From JACCZX01 sp963710675 (GTDB lineage Bacteria > Pseudomonadota > Gammaproteobacteria > Burkholderiales > Burkholderiaceae_F), in assembly GCA_963710675.1 (NCBI GenBank), contig CAVQBE010000019.1:62001-126000 (forward strand): a stretch of 64,000 bases of DNA, in the 5' to 3' direction. A program made the position numbers and the translations under genes. The first letter of the stretch is position 1. The number at the start of each line of letters is the position of its first letter. A model generated the notes under the pieces. The model did not search any database and was not told the origin of the DNA. It worked only from the letters and a program-made list of their open reading frames with translations. Below, in pieces: positions 37,422 through 45,707 of the stretch.

Positions 37422-38549
37422 ATGTTCTCGATGAAGCGCGGTTTCGTCGTTGCTGCTGTCATTGCTGCTGTGACCGGAGGGGTCGTCATTGCACAGCAAA
37501 AGGCAGCTCCTAGAGGAAGTCACGACTGGGCACCCAGCGTGCCAATGGGCAAGCACCACACGCTTGCTGCAACGCTCGATACGGTGCAATGGGGGTGGCT
37601 GGATCCGAAGGAGACGCCCAAGCTCACCGTGAATTCAGGCGACACGGTGTCGATCGAGACCATGATGCACTCGCACGACAAGATTCAGCCGGGCACCACG
37701 ATGGATCAGGTAGTTGAGCTGCGGAAAGCGAATCCCGGCGGAGGTCCACACTCGATGACGGGACCGATCTTCGTGAACGGCGCCGAGCCGGGCGACGTGC
37801 TCGAGATCCGCATTCTCAGGATTGAGCCGAAGCCGTTTGCGGTCAATTTCAACCTGCCTGGCAAGGAGTTTCCAACCATCGGCGCGCTCGCCTCCGAGAT
37901 GCCTGATGGATTCATAAGGTTCTTCCCGCTGGACCTTCAAAAGCGCACTGCCGAGTTCAAACCCGGTATCACGCTCGACCTGCAGCCGTTTCCCGGGACG
38001 TTCGCCGTCGGCATCGACCCCAACGATCCGTCGCCGCGCAAGGGCGGCGTGAAGGATGATCCGATGGCTCCGGTGTCGACGCTGCGGCCGTGGAAGAACG
38101 GCTCGAACATGGACATCAATGAGATGCAGGAAGGCACGACGATCTTCATCCCGGTGTTTCTGAAAGGCGGATTGATCTGGACCGGTGATTCGCATTGCCG
38201 CCAGGGCAATGGCGAAGTCAACTTGACCGCGCTCGAGTGCTCGTTCAAGGAGATTCGCATTCAACCGATCGTCCGCAAGGACATGAAGATCGAATGGCCG
38301 TTCATTGAGACACGCACGCACTGGATCACGGTAGGGTTGAACGAGGATCTCAATGTCTCGATGGTCAACGCCACGCGGGAGGCCGTGAATTGGCTTTCGA
38401 ATCAGAAGAACGTACCGATGTCGCGTTACGAGGCGTATGCGCTGGTGTCGATGGCCGGTGATTGCCGCGTCTCACAGGTGGTAGACGTTCGTAAGGGCGT
38501 GCACTGCATGATCCCGAAGTCGATTTTCACGGATCTGAAACGCACGTAG
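37422..38549 (+). CDS. Exported acetamidase/formamidase-family protein
   Basis: A 375-residue protein of the FmdA_AmdA family, whose characterised members hydrolyse formamide or acetamide to ammonia. The start ATG at 37422 has a strong Shine-Dalgarno (GGAGGAGG, 5-8 bases upstream); the frame extends to 37350 but without protein character. An N-terminal signal sequence (MKRGFVVAAVIAAVTGGVVI) indicates export, which is unusual because textbook formamidases are cytosolic. Family segments are GDTVSIETMMHSHDKI, GPIFVNGAEPGDVLEIRI and GTFAVGIDPNDPSPRKGG. GGLIWTGDSHCRQGNGEVNL carries the conserved Asp-His pair, and KGVHCMIPKSIF is near the end. Its stop overlaps the next gene's GTG by one base. Substrate not predictable. 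Confidence 0.88.
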   Translation: MFSMKRGFVVAAVIAAVTGGVVIAQQKAAPRGSHDWAPSVPMGKHHTLAATLDTVQWGWLDPKETPKLTVNSGDTVSIETMMHSHDKIQPGTTMDQVVELRKANPGGGPHSMTGPIFVNGAEPGDVLEIRILRIEPKPFAVNFNLPGKEFPTIGALASEMPDGFIRFFPLDLQKRTAEFKPGITLDLQPFPGTFAVGIDPNDPSPRKGGVKDDPMAPVSTLRPWKNGSNMDINEMQEGTTIFIPVFLKGGLIWTGDSHCRQGNGEVNLTALECSFKEIRIQPIVRKDMKIEWPFIETRTHWITVGLNEDLNVSMVNATREAVNWLSNQKNVPMSRYEAYALVSMAGDCRVSQVVDVRKGVHCMIPKSIFTDLKRT

Positions 38550-39421
38550 TGCTGCAGAGACTGATCCTGGCGCTGGCACTTGCAGCGGCGCCAGGGTGTG
38601 GCCTTGCGCAACAGCTGCGCGTAGTGACCACGTCTGCTGATTTGAAATCGCTGGTCGAGGCGGTCGCTGGCACACGCGTTGACGTTGAGAGTCTCACCGT
38701 CCCCGAGCAGGATCCACACATCGTTGAGCTCAAGCCAGCGCAGCTCGCGCGCGTGCGCAGTGCCGCCCTTCTCATCCGGGTGGGACTGGACCATGAGCCG
38801 TGGCTCGCGAAGCTTCGACTAGCCGAAGGCACCGTCATCCTCGATGCCTCGCGTGATGTGCGCCTGATCCAAACACAGACGCCGCGCCTGCGGACAGAGC
38901 GTCGCGCACATGTGCATGCCTACGGCAACACTCATTACTGGCTTGACCCGACCAACGCTATCCCGATCACTACGTCGATTCGGAACGCGCTCGCGAAACT
39001 CAGCCCGCAAGATGCGCCCTTGTTCGAACGGAACACAAAGGCCTTCATCGATGCACTGAAAAAGAAGGATGAGGGCTGGAAGAAAGCGCTTGATCCGTTT
39101 CGCGGCGTCAAGATTGTTGTCATGCACGACAGTTGGTCGTATTTCGCCGAGCACTTCGGCCTGCAGATCGTCGCGGCCGCGGAACCACACCCGGGAGTGT
39201 CTCCATCGCCGGCCGAACTTGCAGCGCTCTTGCAGCGCATGCGCGAGAGCAACGTGAAGATCCTGGTCGCCGATCCACACGCCAATCAGGCGCTGGTGCG
39301 GCAAATCGCAACCAAGAGTGGCGCGCAGGCTGTAACGCTGTTTCCTTCAGGCGCCGATTACGTGCGGCTGTTCGACGACAACGTGGCGCGGCTTGCAGAA
39401 GCGCTCAAGCGTGCCCCTTGA
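38549..39421 (+). CDS. ZnuA-like metal ABC transporter substrate-binding protein
   Basis: A 290-residue cluster A-I periplasmic binding protein for Zn2+ or Mn2+. The N-terminus ILALALAAAPGCGLAQQLRV is a signal peptide. Putative metal-ligand histidines appear in EQDPHIVELKPAQLARV near residue 57, GNTHYWLDPTNA near 128 and MHDSWSYFAEHFGL near 192, and the fourth ligand region is LVADPHANQALV. There is no long His-rich loop as in ZnuA of enterics; only a short HVHAYGNTH. The GTG start overlaps the acetamidase stop and its own stop overlaps the permease TTG, so the three genes are translationally coupled. Confidence 0.87.
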   Translation: MLQRLILALALAAAPGCGLAQQLRVVTTSADLKSLVEAVAGTRVDVESLTVPEQDPHIVELKPAQLARVRSAALLIRVGLDHEPWLAKLRLAEGTVILDASRDVRLIQTQTPRLRTERRAHVHAYGNTHYWLDPTNAIPITTSIRNALAKLSPQDAPLFERNTKAFIDALKKKDEGWKKALDPFRGVKIVVMHDSWSYFAEHFGLQIVAAAEPHPGVSPSPAELAALLQRMRESNVKILVADPHANQALVRQIATKSGAQAVTLFPSGADYVRLFDDNVARLAEALKRAP

Positions 39422-40663
39422 TCGAGCTGCTGTTCTGGCCGTTTGTCGCGGGAGTCGTGCTCACGTTGGTTCACGCCTGGTTTGGTCTGCACGTATTGGC
39501 GCAGGGGCGTGGTGTTCGTCGACCTGTCGCTCGCGCAAGTGGCCGCGCTCGGTCTAACGGTTGCGATCCTCGCGGGTTACAGCGTACAGAGTGACGCCTC
39601 CTACTGGTACGCGCTGGCATTCGCGCTAGGCGGTGCGTTGCTGTTTGCGGGTGTGCGTGGTGTCGAGCGGCGCATCCAGCAGGAAGCCGTGATCGGCATC
39701 GTGTACGTGGTGTCAGCTTCACTCGGCGTGATTGCACTTGACCGCGCGCCCCAGGGCGCCGAACACATCAAGCAACTGCTGATCGGTTCCATCCTGACCG
39801 TGACGCCGCAGGAAGTCGCCGCGCTGGCCGCGCTGTATGCGCTAATTGGCGCCGTGCATTTCGCCCTGCGTCGCCCGCTGGTCGAAGTTTCCTTTGACCC
39901 GGAGCGTGCCGCATCACACGGGCGGCGGTTATTCGTGTGGGACGTCGTTTTCTACGGCTCCTTTGCCTTCGTAGTGACGTCTTCGGTACGTGTGGCCGGC
40001 GTGCTGCTGGTGTTTGCCTACCTGATCGTCCCTGCGGCGCTTGCGAATCTCTTTATGCATGATGTGGGACGGCGCCTGCTGCTTGCATGGGGGATCGGGG
40101 TTGCGTTGACGGCTGCAGGTCTCTACGCGTCGTGGAGTTGGGACTTGCCGACCGGCCCCGCCATTGTCAGCGCGTTTGGCGCTGCGATGGCACTGGTCGG
40201 ACTGGCGTTTTCGCTGCGGCGGCTTTCCGTTCGCAATTCGAGCAAGGGACTGCTCGCAGCAACGGCCGTGATGGGTCTGTTGCTCCTCGCGTTCCCGAGA
40301 ATGGATCAGCCCTGGCTCGACGCCATCGAAAGCATCGCGCCGCCTGTTCAAACGACTTTTCTAACAGACTTCGAACGTACAACGCGTGACGAGATGATCG
40401 CATCGATTGAACGCGGCCAGGCGGAGCTCACACGTCTGCGAGAGCTTGAACAAGACGTTCGGTGGGGCAAAGCGGAAATGGATGCGGAGAAAGTTGAGCG
40501 CCTGCGGCAATATCTTGCGGGACGCGGCGAAATCGATGCCGGCGAGCAGCTGGTGTTACGACATCTGCGCGACAAGGTACGCGATCGGCAGCGGCTGCTC
40601 CTTGGATTGCCGCTGCTCGTCATCGGTGCCGGTGGGTTCTACTTACTTTCGGCGAAGCCTTGA
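39418..40663 (+). CDS. ZnuB/MntB-like metal ABC permease with a cytoplasmic C-terminal extension, one frameshift
   Basis: Inner-membrane permease of the metal-uptake ABC-3 family. The TTG at 39418 overlaps the binding-protein stop and gives LIELLFWPFVAGVVLTLVHA. The frame then shifts near 39508 (one surplus base by GCGCAGGGGCG) and continues as VVFVDLSLAQVAALGLTVAI. About eight hydrophobic helices follow, with HIKQLLIGSILTVTPQEVAA as the coupling region. Beyond about residue 275 there is an unusual extension: LLAATAVMGLLLLAFPRMDQ, a charged coiled-coil-like stretch (MIASIERGQAELTRLRELEQ) and a final helix LLLGLPLLVIGAGGFYLLSA. No ATP-binding subunit is present upstream or downstream. The importer therefore depends on an ATPase elsewhere or is incomplete. 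Confidence 0.83.
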
Positions 40664-40665
40664 TC

Positions 40666-41710
40666 TCACCCCTGCAGATCAGCAGCTAATTGCCTAGTCA
40701 GCTGGGCGGCGGGTATTTCCTTGCAACCGCTGACATTTTGGCCTGCCCATAGCGGCGAAAAATCGCCGCTGCCCTGGCCTTCGGCTTTGGCACGCAACGG
40801 CGCAATGCCGGCAGTCGCGAATGGAAAAGCAGGGACAGCGGAACTGACCGGGCCCAAGCTCCTTCATCACGCGATTCACGATTCCACGGGCAAAGCGTCC
40901 GGTGAAGAGATTCGTCAATGCCGTATGGCGTGCAGCGTCGCTCTTCAGCGCCGCACGATGCACCGGGCTCGTCGTGGCCTCAGGGCAGAGCAGATAGGCT
41001 GTTCCGACCTGCACACCGGCCGCGCCTAGTTTGATGGCAGCTGCCACGCCCGTAGCATCGGCGATTCCGCCGGCGGCAATGACCGGCACGTTCACTGCTC
41101 GTACGATTTGCGGCAGCAAGGCGAACGTACTGACTTGAGTAGTCAAGTCCTCCGACAAGAACATCCCGCGATGACCGCCTGCCTCTAAACCCTGCGCGAT
41201 GATCGCATCGACGCCATGCGATTCAAGCCAACGTGCTTCGTCGACGGTGGTGGCCGAACACAGTAACTTCGCGCCCCAGCTTTTCACGCGAGCCATCAAT
41301 TCGGCGGAAGGCAAGGAAAAATGAAAACTCACCACGGAGGGCTTGAATTCGCTGATGACTTGCGCGGCCTCCTCGGTAAACGGGTTACGTCCCGCCGCCA
41401 CCGGAATCGTGCTCGCATCGATTCCGAACTCCGTGTAATACGGCGCCAGTGCGGCCCGCCAAAGCGCTTCGCGCTCCGCATTCGGTGCGGTCGGCACGTG
41501 GCAAAAGAAGTTAACGTTCACCGGCTTCGAGGTTTGCGCCTTGATCGCTGCCAGTTCGTTGCGGATGGCATCTGGAGTCAGCATCGCGCACGGCAATGAG
41601 CCGAGCCCTCCCGCATTCGACACCGCGACGGCGAGTGCGCTGCCTTGCACGCCCGCCATCGGCGCTTGAATGATTGGTAGCTCGATGCCCAGCAGTTGTT
41701 GCAGTGTCAT
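40666..41710 (-). CDS. Nitronate monooxygenase (NMO/2-nitropropane dioxygenase family), one frameshift
   Basis: An FMN-dependent TIM-barrel enzyme that oxidises alkyl nitronates such as propionate-3-nitronate. Family marks are PIIQAPMAGVQGSALAVAVS near residue 13, VVSFHFSLPSAELMARV, and the FMN-phosphate site VPVIAAGGIADATGVAAAIK with GAAGVQVGTAYLLCPEA. The frame shifts in the CCC run at 40853-40855 (GGG on the coding strand). The corrected C-terminus reads SAVPAFPFATAGIAPLRAKA and GDFSPLWAGQNVSGCKEIPA and ends at 40666, giving about 348 residues. A homopolymer indel again suggests a consensus error. It is convergent with the permease gene, with two bases between stops. Confidence 0.9.
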
Positions 41711-41912
41711 CGCGTCGCGACAAGAGCGGATTGTTGACGGGCTACCAGCATAAGCTGCTTTCTTTGCCGCACTAGCGAGACATTAATTATTGCGATTGCC
41801 GGAACGTGTTGATTTCACAAGGATCAAGTCATCGGCAGGAGCCTGAATTGCCCCTAAATTTGGGCCAGACGAAGCAGGTCCAGTCCGGCGAAACCAAGGG
41901 AGGAAATGATTT

Positions 41913-42632
41913 ATGAATTATGTAGAAGGATTTGTCGCCGCTGTCCCGGCGGCCAACAAGGAAGCCTATCGCAAGCACGCCGCGGAGTCGGCGCCGCTGT
42001 TCAAGGAGTATGGCGTGACGCGCGTCGTCGAGGCATGGGGCGATGACGTTCCCGACGGTAAGGTCACCGACTTCAAGGGCGCGGTCAAGGCGAAGGGTGA
42101 TGAAGTGGTCGTGTTCGGCTGGTGGGAGTATCCGGACAAGGCGACGCGCGATGCGGCCAACAAGAAGATGATGGAAGATCCGCGCATGAAACAGATGGGT
42201 GCGCAGATGCCGTTTGACGGCAAGCGCATGATCTATGGCGGCTTTGCGCCGATCGTCGAGGAGAGCGCTGGAGGGAAGATGGGCTATGCAGACGGCTATG
42301 TGGTCGCCGTTCCCACCGCCAACAGGAAAGCCTATCGCGACATGGCCGCCAGGGCTGCGGCGGTGTTTAAAGAATATGGCGCGACCCGCGTTGTCGAGGC
42401 TTGGGGAGACGACGTGCCGGATGGCAAGGTCACCGACTTCAAGGGCGCAGTCAAGGCCACCAAGGACGAGAACGTCGTCTATTCGTGGGTGGAGTGGCCC
42501 TCAAAGGAAACGCGCGACAAAGCCTGGCCCAAGATCATGGAAGACGAGCGGATGAAGCCGGACCATGCAAACATGCCGTTCGACGGCAAGCGCATGATCT
42601 ACGGTGGCTTCGCGCCGATTCTTGATCAGTAA
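41913..42632 (+). CDS. Tandem-duplicated DUF1428 protein
   Basis: Ordinary DUF1428 proteins are about 117 residues and adopt a dimeric alpha-beta barrel; this one is 239 residues because it contains two complete copies joined head to tail. Copy 1 spans about residues 1-118 and copy 2 about 123-239, with linker ESAGGKM. Both halves contain RVVEAWGDDVPDGKVTDFKG and PFDGKRMIYGGFAPI. The nucleotide sequences of the halves differ at many silent positions, so the duplication is old or under protein-level selection, not an assembly repeat. A strong Shine-Dalgarno (GGGAGGAA, 9 bases upstream) precedes the ATG, and a rho-independent terminator follows. The function of the family is not established. 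Confidence 0.9.
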   Translation: MNYVEGFVAAVPAANKEAYRKHAAESAPLFKEYGVTRVVEAWGDDVPDGKVTDFKGAVKAKGDEVVVFGWWEYPDKATRDAANKKMMEDPRMKQMGAQMPFDGKRMIYGGFAPIVEESAGGKMGYADGYVVAVPTANRKAYRDMAARAAAVFKEYGATRVVEAWGDDVPDGKVTDFKGAVKATKDENVVYSWVEWPSKETRDKAWPKIMEDERMKPDHANMPFDGKRMIYGGFAPILDQ

Positions 42633-42644
42633 GATAGATGGGAT

Positions 42645-42671
42645 GCCCGCGCTTACGCGCGGGCTTTTTTT
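42645..42671 (+). terminator. Rho-independent terminator after the DUF1428 gene
   Basis: A perfect 8-bp stem GCCCGCGC / GCGCGGGC with a TTAC loop is followed by seven T residues. It begins 12 bases after the stop of the tandem DUF1428 gene and is the clearest intrinsic terminator in the window. Confidence 0.93.
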
Positions 42672-42694
42672 GAGTTTCAGATGCGCTGAGCGCG

Positions 42695-43027
42695 GTGCAG
42701 GTGCAGATGAACCGCGGCGGCGGATCGTCGGTCCTACTCAACATGGAAAGTCTGAAGTTGAGCTTGCGCGAAGGCGAAATTCTTCTTGACCAGCTGCTGG
42801 GGAAGGGCGTCGATATCGCACACGATTGCGGTGGCGTGCTCGCCTGCACAAGCTGCCGCGTAGTGATACGCGAAGGGTTCGAGCACTTGCAGGCGCCGAG
42901 TGACGAGGAGCTTGACCTGCTGGATCGGGCGGACACAAGGGTCCGGAACGAGCGCCTCGCGTGTCAGGTTCGCGGCGCGGGCGAGCTCCTCATCCAGATA
43001 CCGCGCAGCGAGGCGCCGAGCGCATAA
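42695..43027 (+). CDS. fdx: [2Fe-2S] adrenodoxin-type ferredoxin
   Basis: A 110-residue electron carrier of the ISC-type ferredoxin family. The cluster-binding cysteines are arranged C-x5-C-x2-C in HDCGGVLACTSCRVVIREG near residues 49-58, with the fourth in RLACQVRGAG near residue 89. The pattern SLREGEILLDQLLGKGVDIA before the first Cys is the beta-grasp typical of Fdx, which supplies electrons to Fe-S cluster assembly. The start is likely GTG at 42695 or ATG at 42707. The IscA-like gene begins five bases downstream of its stop, consistent with a shared role in Fe-S biogenesis, although no iscS or iscU is in the window. Confidence 0.88.
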   Translation: MQVQMNRGGGSSVLLNMESLKLSLREGEILLDQLLGKGVDIAHDCGGVLACTSCRVVIREGFEHLQAPSDEELDLLDRADTRVRNERLACQVRGAGELLIQIPRSEAPSA

Positions 43028-43031
43028 GGTC

Positions 43032-43358
43032 GTGCGCCCGTTATTATCAGCGCGAGCTGCCGCCAAGCATCTGGCGGCGCAGCTCGCGAAGCATCCGGGC
43101 GCAGTGGCTGTGCGTCTGGCAGCCCTTCCGTCAGGCTGCTCTGGTTTTCGGTATCGCGTCGATCCGACCGATGCTGTACACGACGGAGACAGCGTCTTCG
43201 ACAGCGGAGGCGTACGCATTGTGGTCGACGCCGCAAGCTTGCCTTACGTTCAGGGCACCACGCTCGATGTCGTGGACGAAGGGTTGTCGCGGCGTTTGCG
43301 CTTCGACAACCCCAATGCAAAGCAGACTTGCGGTTGCGGCGAGAGCTTTGGCGTATAG
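43032..43358 (+). CDS. A-type iron-sulfur carrier protein (IscA/ErpA-like)
   Basis: From a GTG at 43032 this is a protein of about 108 residues. The three Cys ligands of A-type carriers are present: PSGCSGFRYRV near residue 39, and TCGCGESFGV at the very C-terminus, providing the CGC pair. A-type carriers accept [2Fe-2S]/[4Fe-4S] clusters from the IscU scaffold and hand them to target apoproteins. It follows the ferredoxin gene by five bases and shares its strand. The N-terminal segment PLLSARAAAKHLAAQLAKHP is longer and more alanine-rich than in IscA/ErpA, so I leave the symbol blank rather than choose between iscA, erpA and sufA. Confidence 0.85.
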   Translation: MRPLLSARAAAKHLAAQLAKHPGAVAVRLAALPSGCSGFRYRVDPTDAVHDGDSVFDSGGVRIVVDAASLPYVQGTTLDVVDEGLSRRLRFDNPNAKQTCGCGESFGV

Positions 43359-43360
43359 GT

Positions 43361-44600
43361 TTACAGGGACTTCAGGTACTGCGCCAGATCGTTGACTTGC
43401 GCGGGCGTCAGTCCAAGAAACTGTTTGGTGTTGTAGGTTTGCACGACGGCCTGCGAGCGTGGGCGCCGATCCGTTGTGGAAGTACGGTGCGTGTTGCCAC
43501 ACCCCTTTCAGCGGCGTCGTCCGATATTGCTTCGTCGCGCTGCGCGATGCATAAGGCGGCGTGTTCTGATCGGCGACCGACTCGCTGATCACATGCAGTC
43601 TCGTGTTGGCATCCGTGAACGACTCGCCGCTGTGGCACCGCACGCAGTTGGCCACGCCTTCGAAAATCTCCTTGCCTCGCGCTGCCGCCGGCACATCGAA
43701 GCTGCCCGGCGGTGGCGCTGGAGCATTCAAGCTCAGTTGGTAGGCCTGCAGCGCGGGCAGCTTGCTGCTCACCAGATCGACTGTGCCGTTGGTCACACTC
43801 AGCGGCAAACGGGATCGGAAAACGATCCCTGGCCCCCCATCTGCACCACCGCGACATAGCGGTTCCAGTACGCCACGTCGCTGCCGTCGCCGGTGAACGT
43901 CGTGCTGTTGATTCCGTTCAGCCCATACGCTGGCGGAATAACCACCGGGCCATTGATGCCGTCGACATTGAAACGAGGGTCGTACTTGCCTTTGCCCCAC
44001 GAGTTATAGACGGCTTTCTTCGCAGCATCGATCGCCGGCGACAGCGCAATGATTGCGCCGGGGTTCAGATCACGGTTCGGCCAGCCGTCAAGCCGCTTGC
44101 CGATGCCGGGTGCGAACGAATTGTCGACGGTCGAGTGACACAGCGCGCAGGTGATGCCGACTCTGGTCAATGTGTCTTTGCCGTTTACGGTCTCGACGGT
44201 GCCCTTAACGCCAACGACGGCGTTCAGTTTCAGCAGAGCGACGTGGTTGCCGGGCTCTTCAGATCGATGCTTCCATCCTGGATGCCGTCGACGACGGATT
44301 GAGGCAGCGCTTCAGAGTCAACTTTTAGTCCGACCGACAACGCGGTGACCGGATCGACCGCCGCACTGATCACTTCATGCATTCGCAGCATATCGGTCCA
44401 CTGACGCTCGTCACCGAACGTGTCGAAGCGGAAGATCTGCTTGCCCTGCTCGACGAGAGCGGCCTGCTGGGCGAGCGCGTCCTGCTCGCGTCATGTTCGA
44501 GTCATAGGATGAGCCACCGCATGCCGCGGCCAATGCGACTGCCACCCCCGAGCGCGCCAATCAGCAGCGATGTTCGAAAACTTGGAGTGTTCGCCTGCAT
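43361..44600 (-). CDS. Diheme c-type cytochrome lipoprotein, interrupted by about four frameshifts
   Basis: A secreted protein with two CxxCH heme sites: GITCALCHSTVDNSF and ANCVRCHSGESFTD. The N-terminus MQANTPSFRTSLLIGALG passes into a lipoprotein-type AVALAAACGGSS in a second frame. Further pieces are MLRMHEVISAAVDPVTALSV, KRLDGWPNRDLNPGAIIALS, VSSKLPALQAYQLSLNAP and TPLKGVWQHAPYFHNGSAPT, ending LAQYLKSL at 43361. Reassembled it is about 410 residues. The order (first heme, catalytic-looking middle, second heme, then GVWQHAPYFHNG) resembles the MauG/di-heme peroxidase-related group. Shifts lie near 44560, 44450, 44270, 43805 and 43470. Start chosen by Shine-Dalgarno AAGGA six bases before ATG 44600. 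Confidence 0.75.
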
Positions 44601-44696
44601 GATCATTCCTTTCAAGGTTCAGTGACGTGCCAGGTCCTCGCGCGCAGCGATACGGACTTCTGGCACAACGTGTTTTTGTTGTTTCGGCCGCGCTAC

Positions 44697-44769
44697 TTAG
44701 CTGCATCGGCACCGATTGACCTGCTTCAAATAAGCAATCAGGTCTGCGCGGTCTTTTGCATCGGCTAGC
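44697..44769 (-). pseudogene. C-terminal remnant of a class I cytochrome c
   Basis: In the frame shifted from the sigma factor, the sequence after its last codons reads LADAKDRADLIAYLKQVNRC then RCS and stops at 44697. The LADAKDRADLIAYLKQ segment is the typical last helix of small class I cytochromes c. There is no CxxCH or N-terminal part nearby, so only the tail survives, overlapping the sigma factor stop. It may mark a deletion that brought the sigma gene next to a former cytochrome gene. Confidence 0.5.
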
Positions 44770-45499
44770 CGCCATAAGTCACGGCTCCCATTTCGGCGAG
44801 CTTGGTCAGCACGTTGGCGACGATGCGGTCGCAGCGCGCGCCGTCAAACGAGAACGCGTCATTGATCACAAGATCGACGTCGCGCGACAGGCTTTCGCGC
44901 AACAGACTGCGAGCGCGAAAGAAACGAGTACGCACAGTGGCCTCAGGAATTTCCAGTGCGGCTGCAACTTCTTCCACACTCAATTCCTCTACCGCACGCA
45001 GCATGAATACCGTTCGAAACGCCTCGGGAAGAAGGTCGATCCGCGCCTCCATCAGCCGGCGTACCTGCGATCGCATCGCCAAGCGGTCGGGTTCCTGAGC
45101 CGGGTCGTCTTCCTCGGTGGATTCCTGCGTCTGCGGATCGATCGATTCCATGACGGACTCCAGAGGAATGACTTGCGCGCTTTTGCCGCGGCGTAGCCGT
45201 CCGAGCGCTTCGTTGATGACGATGCGCACCAGCCAGGTCGAGAGCTTGGAGTCAGCGCGAAATGTCGACAGTGCGCGCCATGCGCGCAGATAAGCCTCCT
45301 GCAGCGCGTCTTCGGCCTCGGCGTCGCTCTTCAGAATGCTGCGTGCTGTGCGAAACAGCAGCCGGTTATTCTTGCGCATGATGCGTTCGAAGGCCGTTTC
45401 GTCGCCATTTGCAGCGCGCTGCGACCAATTCGGCATCGGTTGCGGAGCGGGCAACGGCGCGTGTTCGAGGGTTCGTGCGGATGTTTGTGCGGGTGGCAT
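44765..45499 (-). CDS. ECF-family RNA polymerase sigma factor (RpoE-like)
   Basis: A 244-residue sigma-70 factor of the extracytoplasmic-function group. Region 2 is AFERIMRKNNRLLFRTARSI followed by DALQEAYLRAWRAL and STWLVRIVINEALGRLRRG, the -10 recognition and melting helices. Region 4 is LPEAFRTVFMLRAVEELSVE followed by VAAALEIPEATVRTRFFRAR, a helix-turn-helix for the -35. The linker between the regions is acidic (ESTEEDDPAQEPDR). The C-terminus carries an extra CDRIVANVLTKLAEM tail. No anti-sigma (zinc-finger) gene is adjacent, which is unusual; the neighbouring downstream gene is a broken cytochrome. Reading frame intact. Confidence 0.93.
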   Translation of the reverse strand: MPPAQTSARTLEHAPLPAPQPMPNWSQRAANGDETAFERIMRKNNRLLFRTARSILKSDAEAEDALQEAYLRAWRALSTFRADSKLSTWLVRIVINEALGRLRRGKSAQVIPLESVMESIDPQTQESTEEDDPAQEPDRLAMRSQVRRLMEARIDLLPEAFRTVFMLRAVEELSVEEVAAALEIPEATVRTRFFRARSLLRESLSRDVDLVINDAFSFDGARCDRIVANVLTKLAEMGAVTYGG

Positions 45500-45707
45500 A
45501 TTTATTCTCTAGTCATCAGATGCGGCGGAGAGGTCGCTGCGTTCCCGTTTTCTGCAGCCCGTCAGGCGCAGGCCCGGACTTTTACGCGGCTTGCGCACCA
45601 CGATGGAGAATCGATGACGGCAGCCGCAGGGGTGCTGCGGGCTCACTGCCTACCCGCGGCCTCTTCGCCCCTGATTGCAGGATGCAAGTCGCTGCTTGAT
45701 TGATCCG

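Noticed and set aside
41913..42632. DUF1428 duplication as an assembly artefact
   Set aside because: The halves differ at many synonymous and several non-synonymous positions, so they are not the same read repeated.
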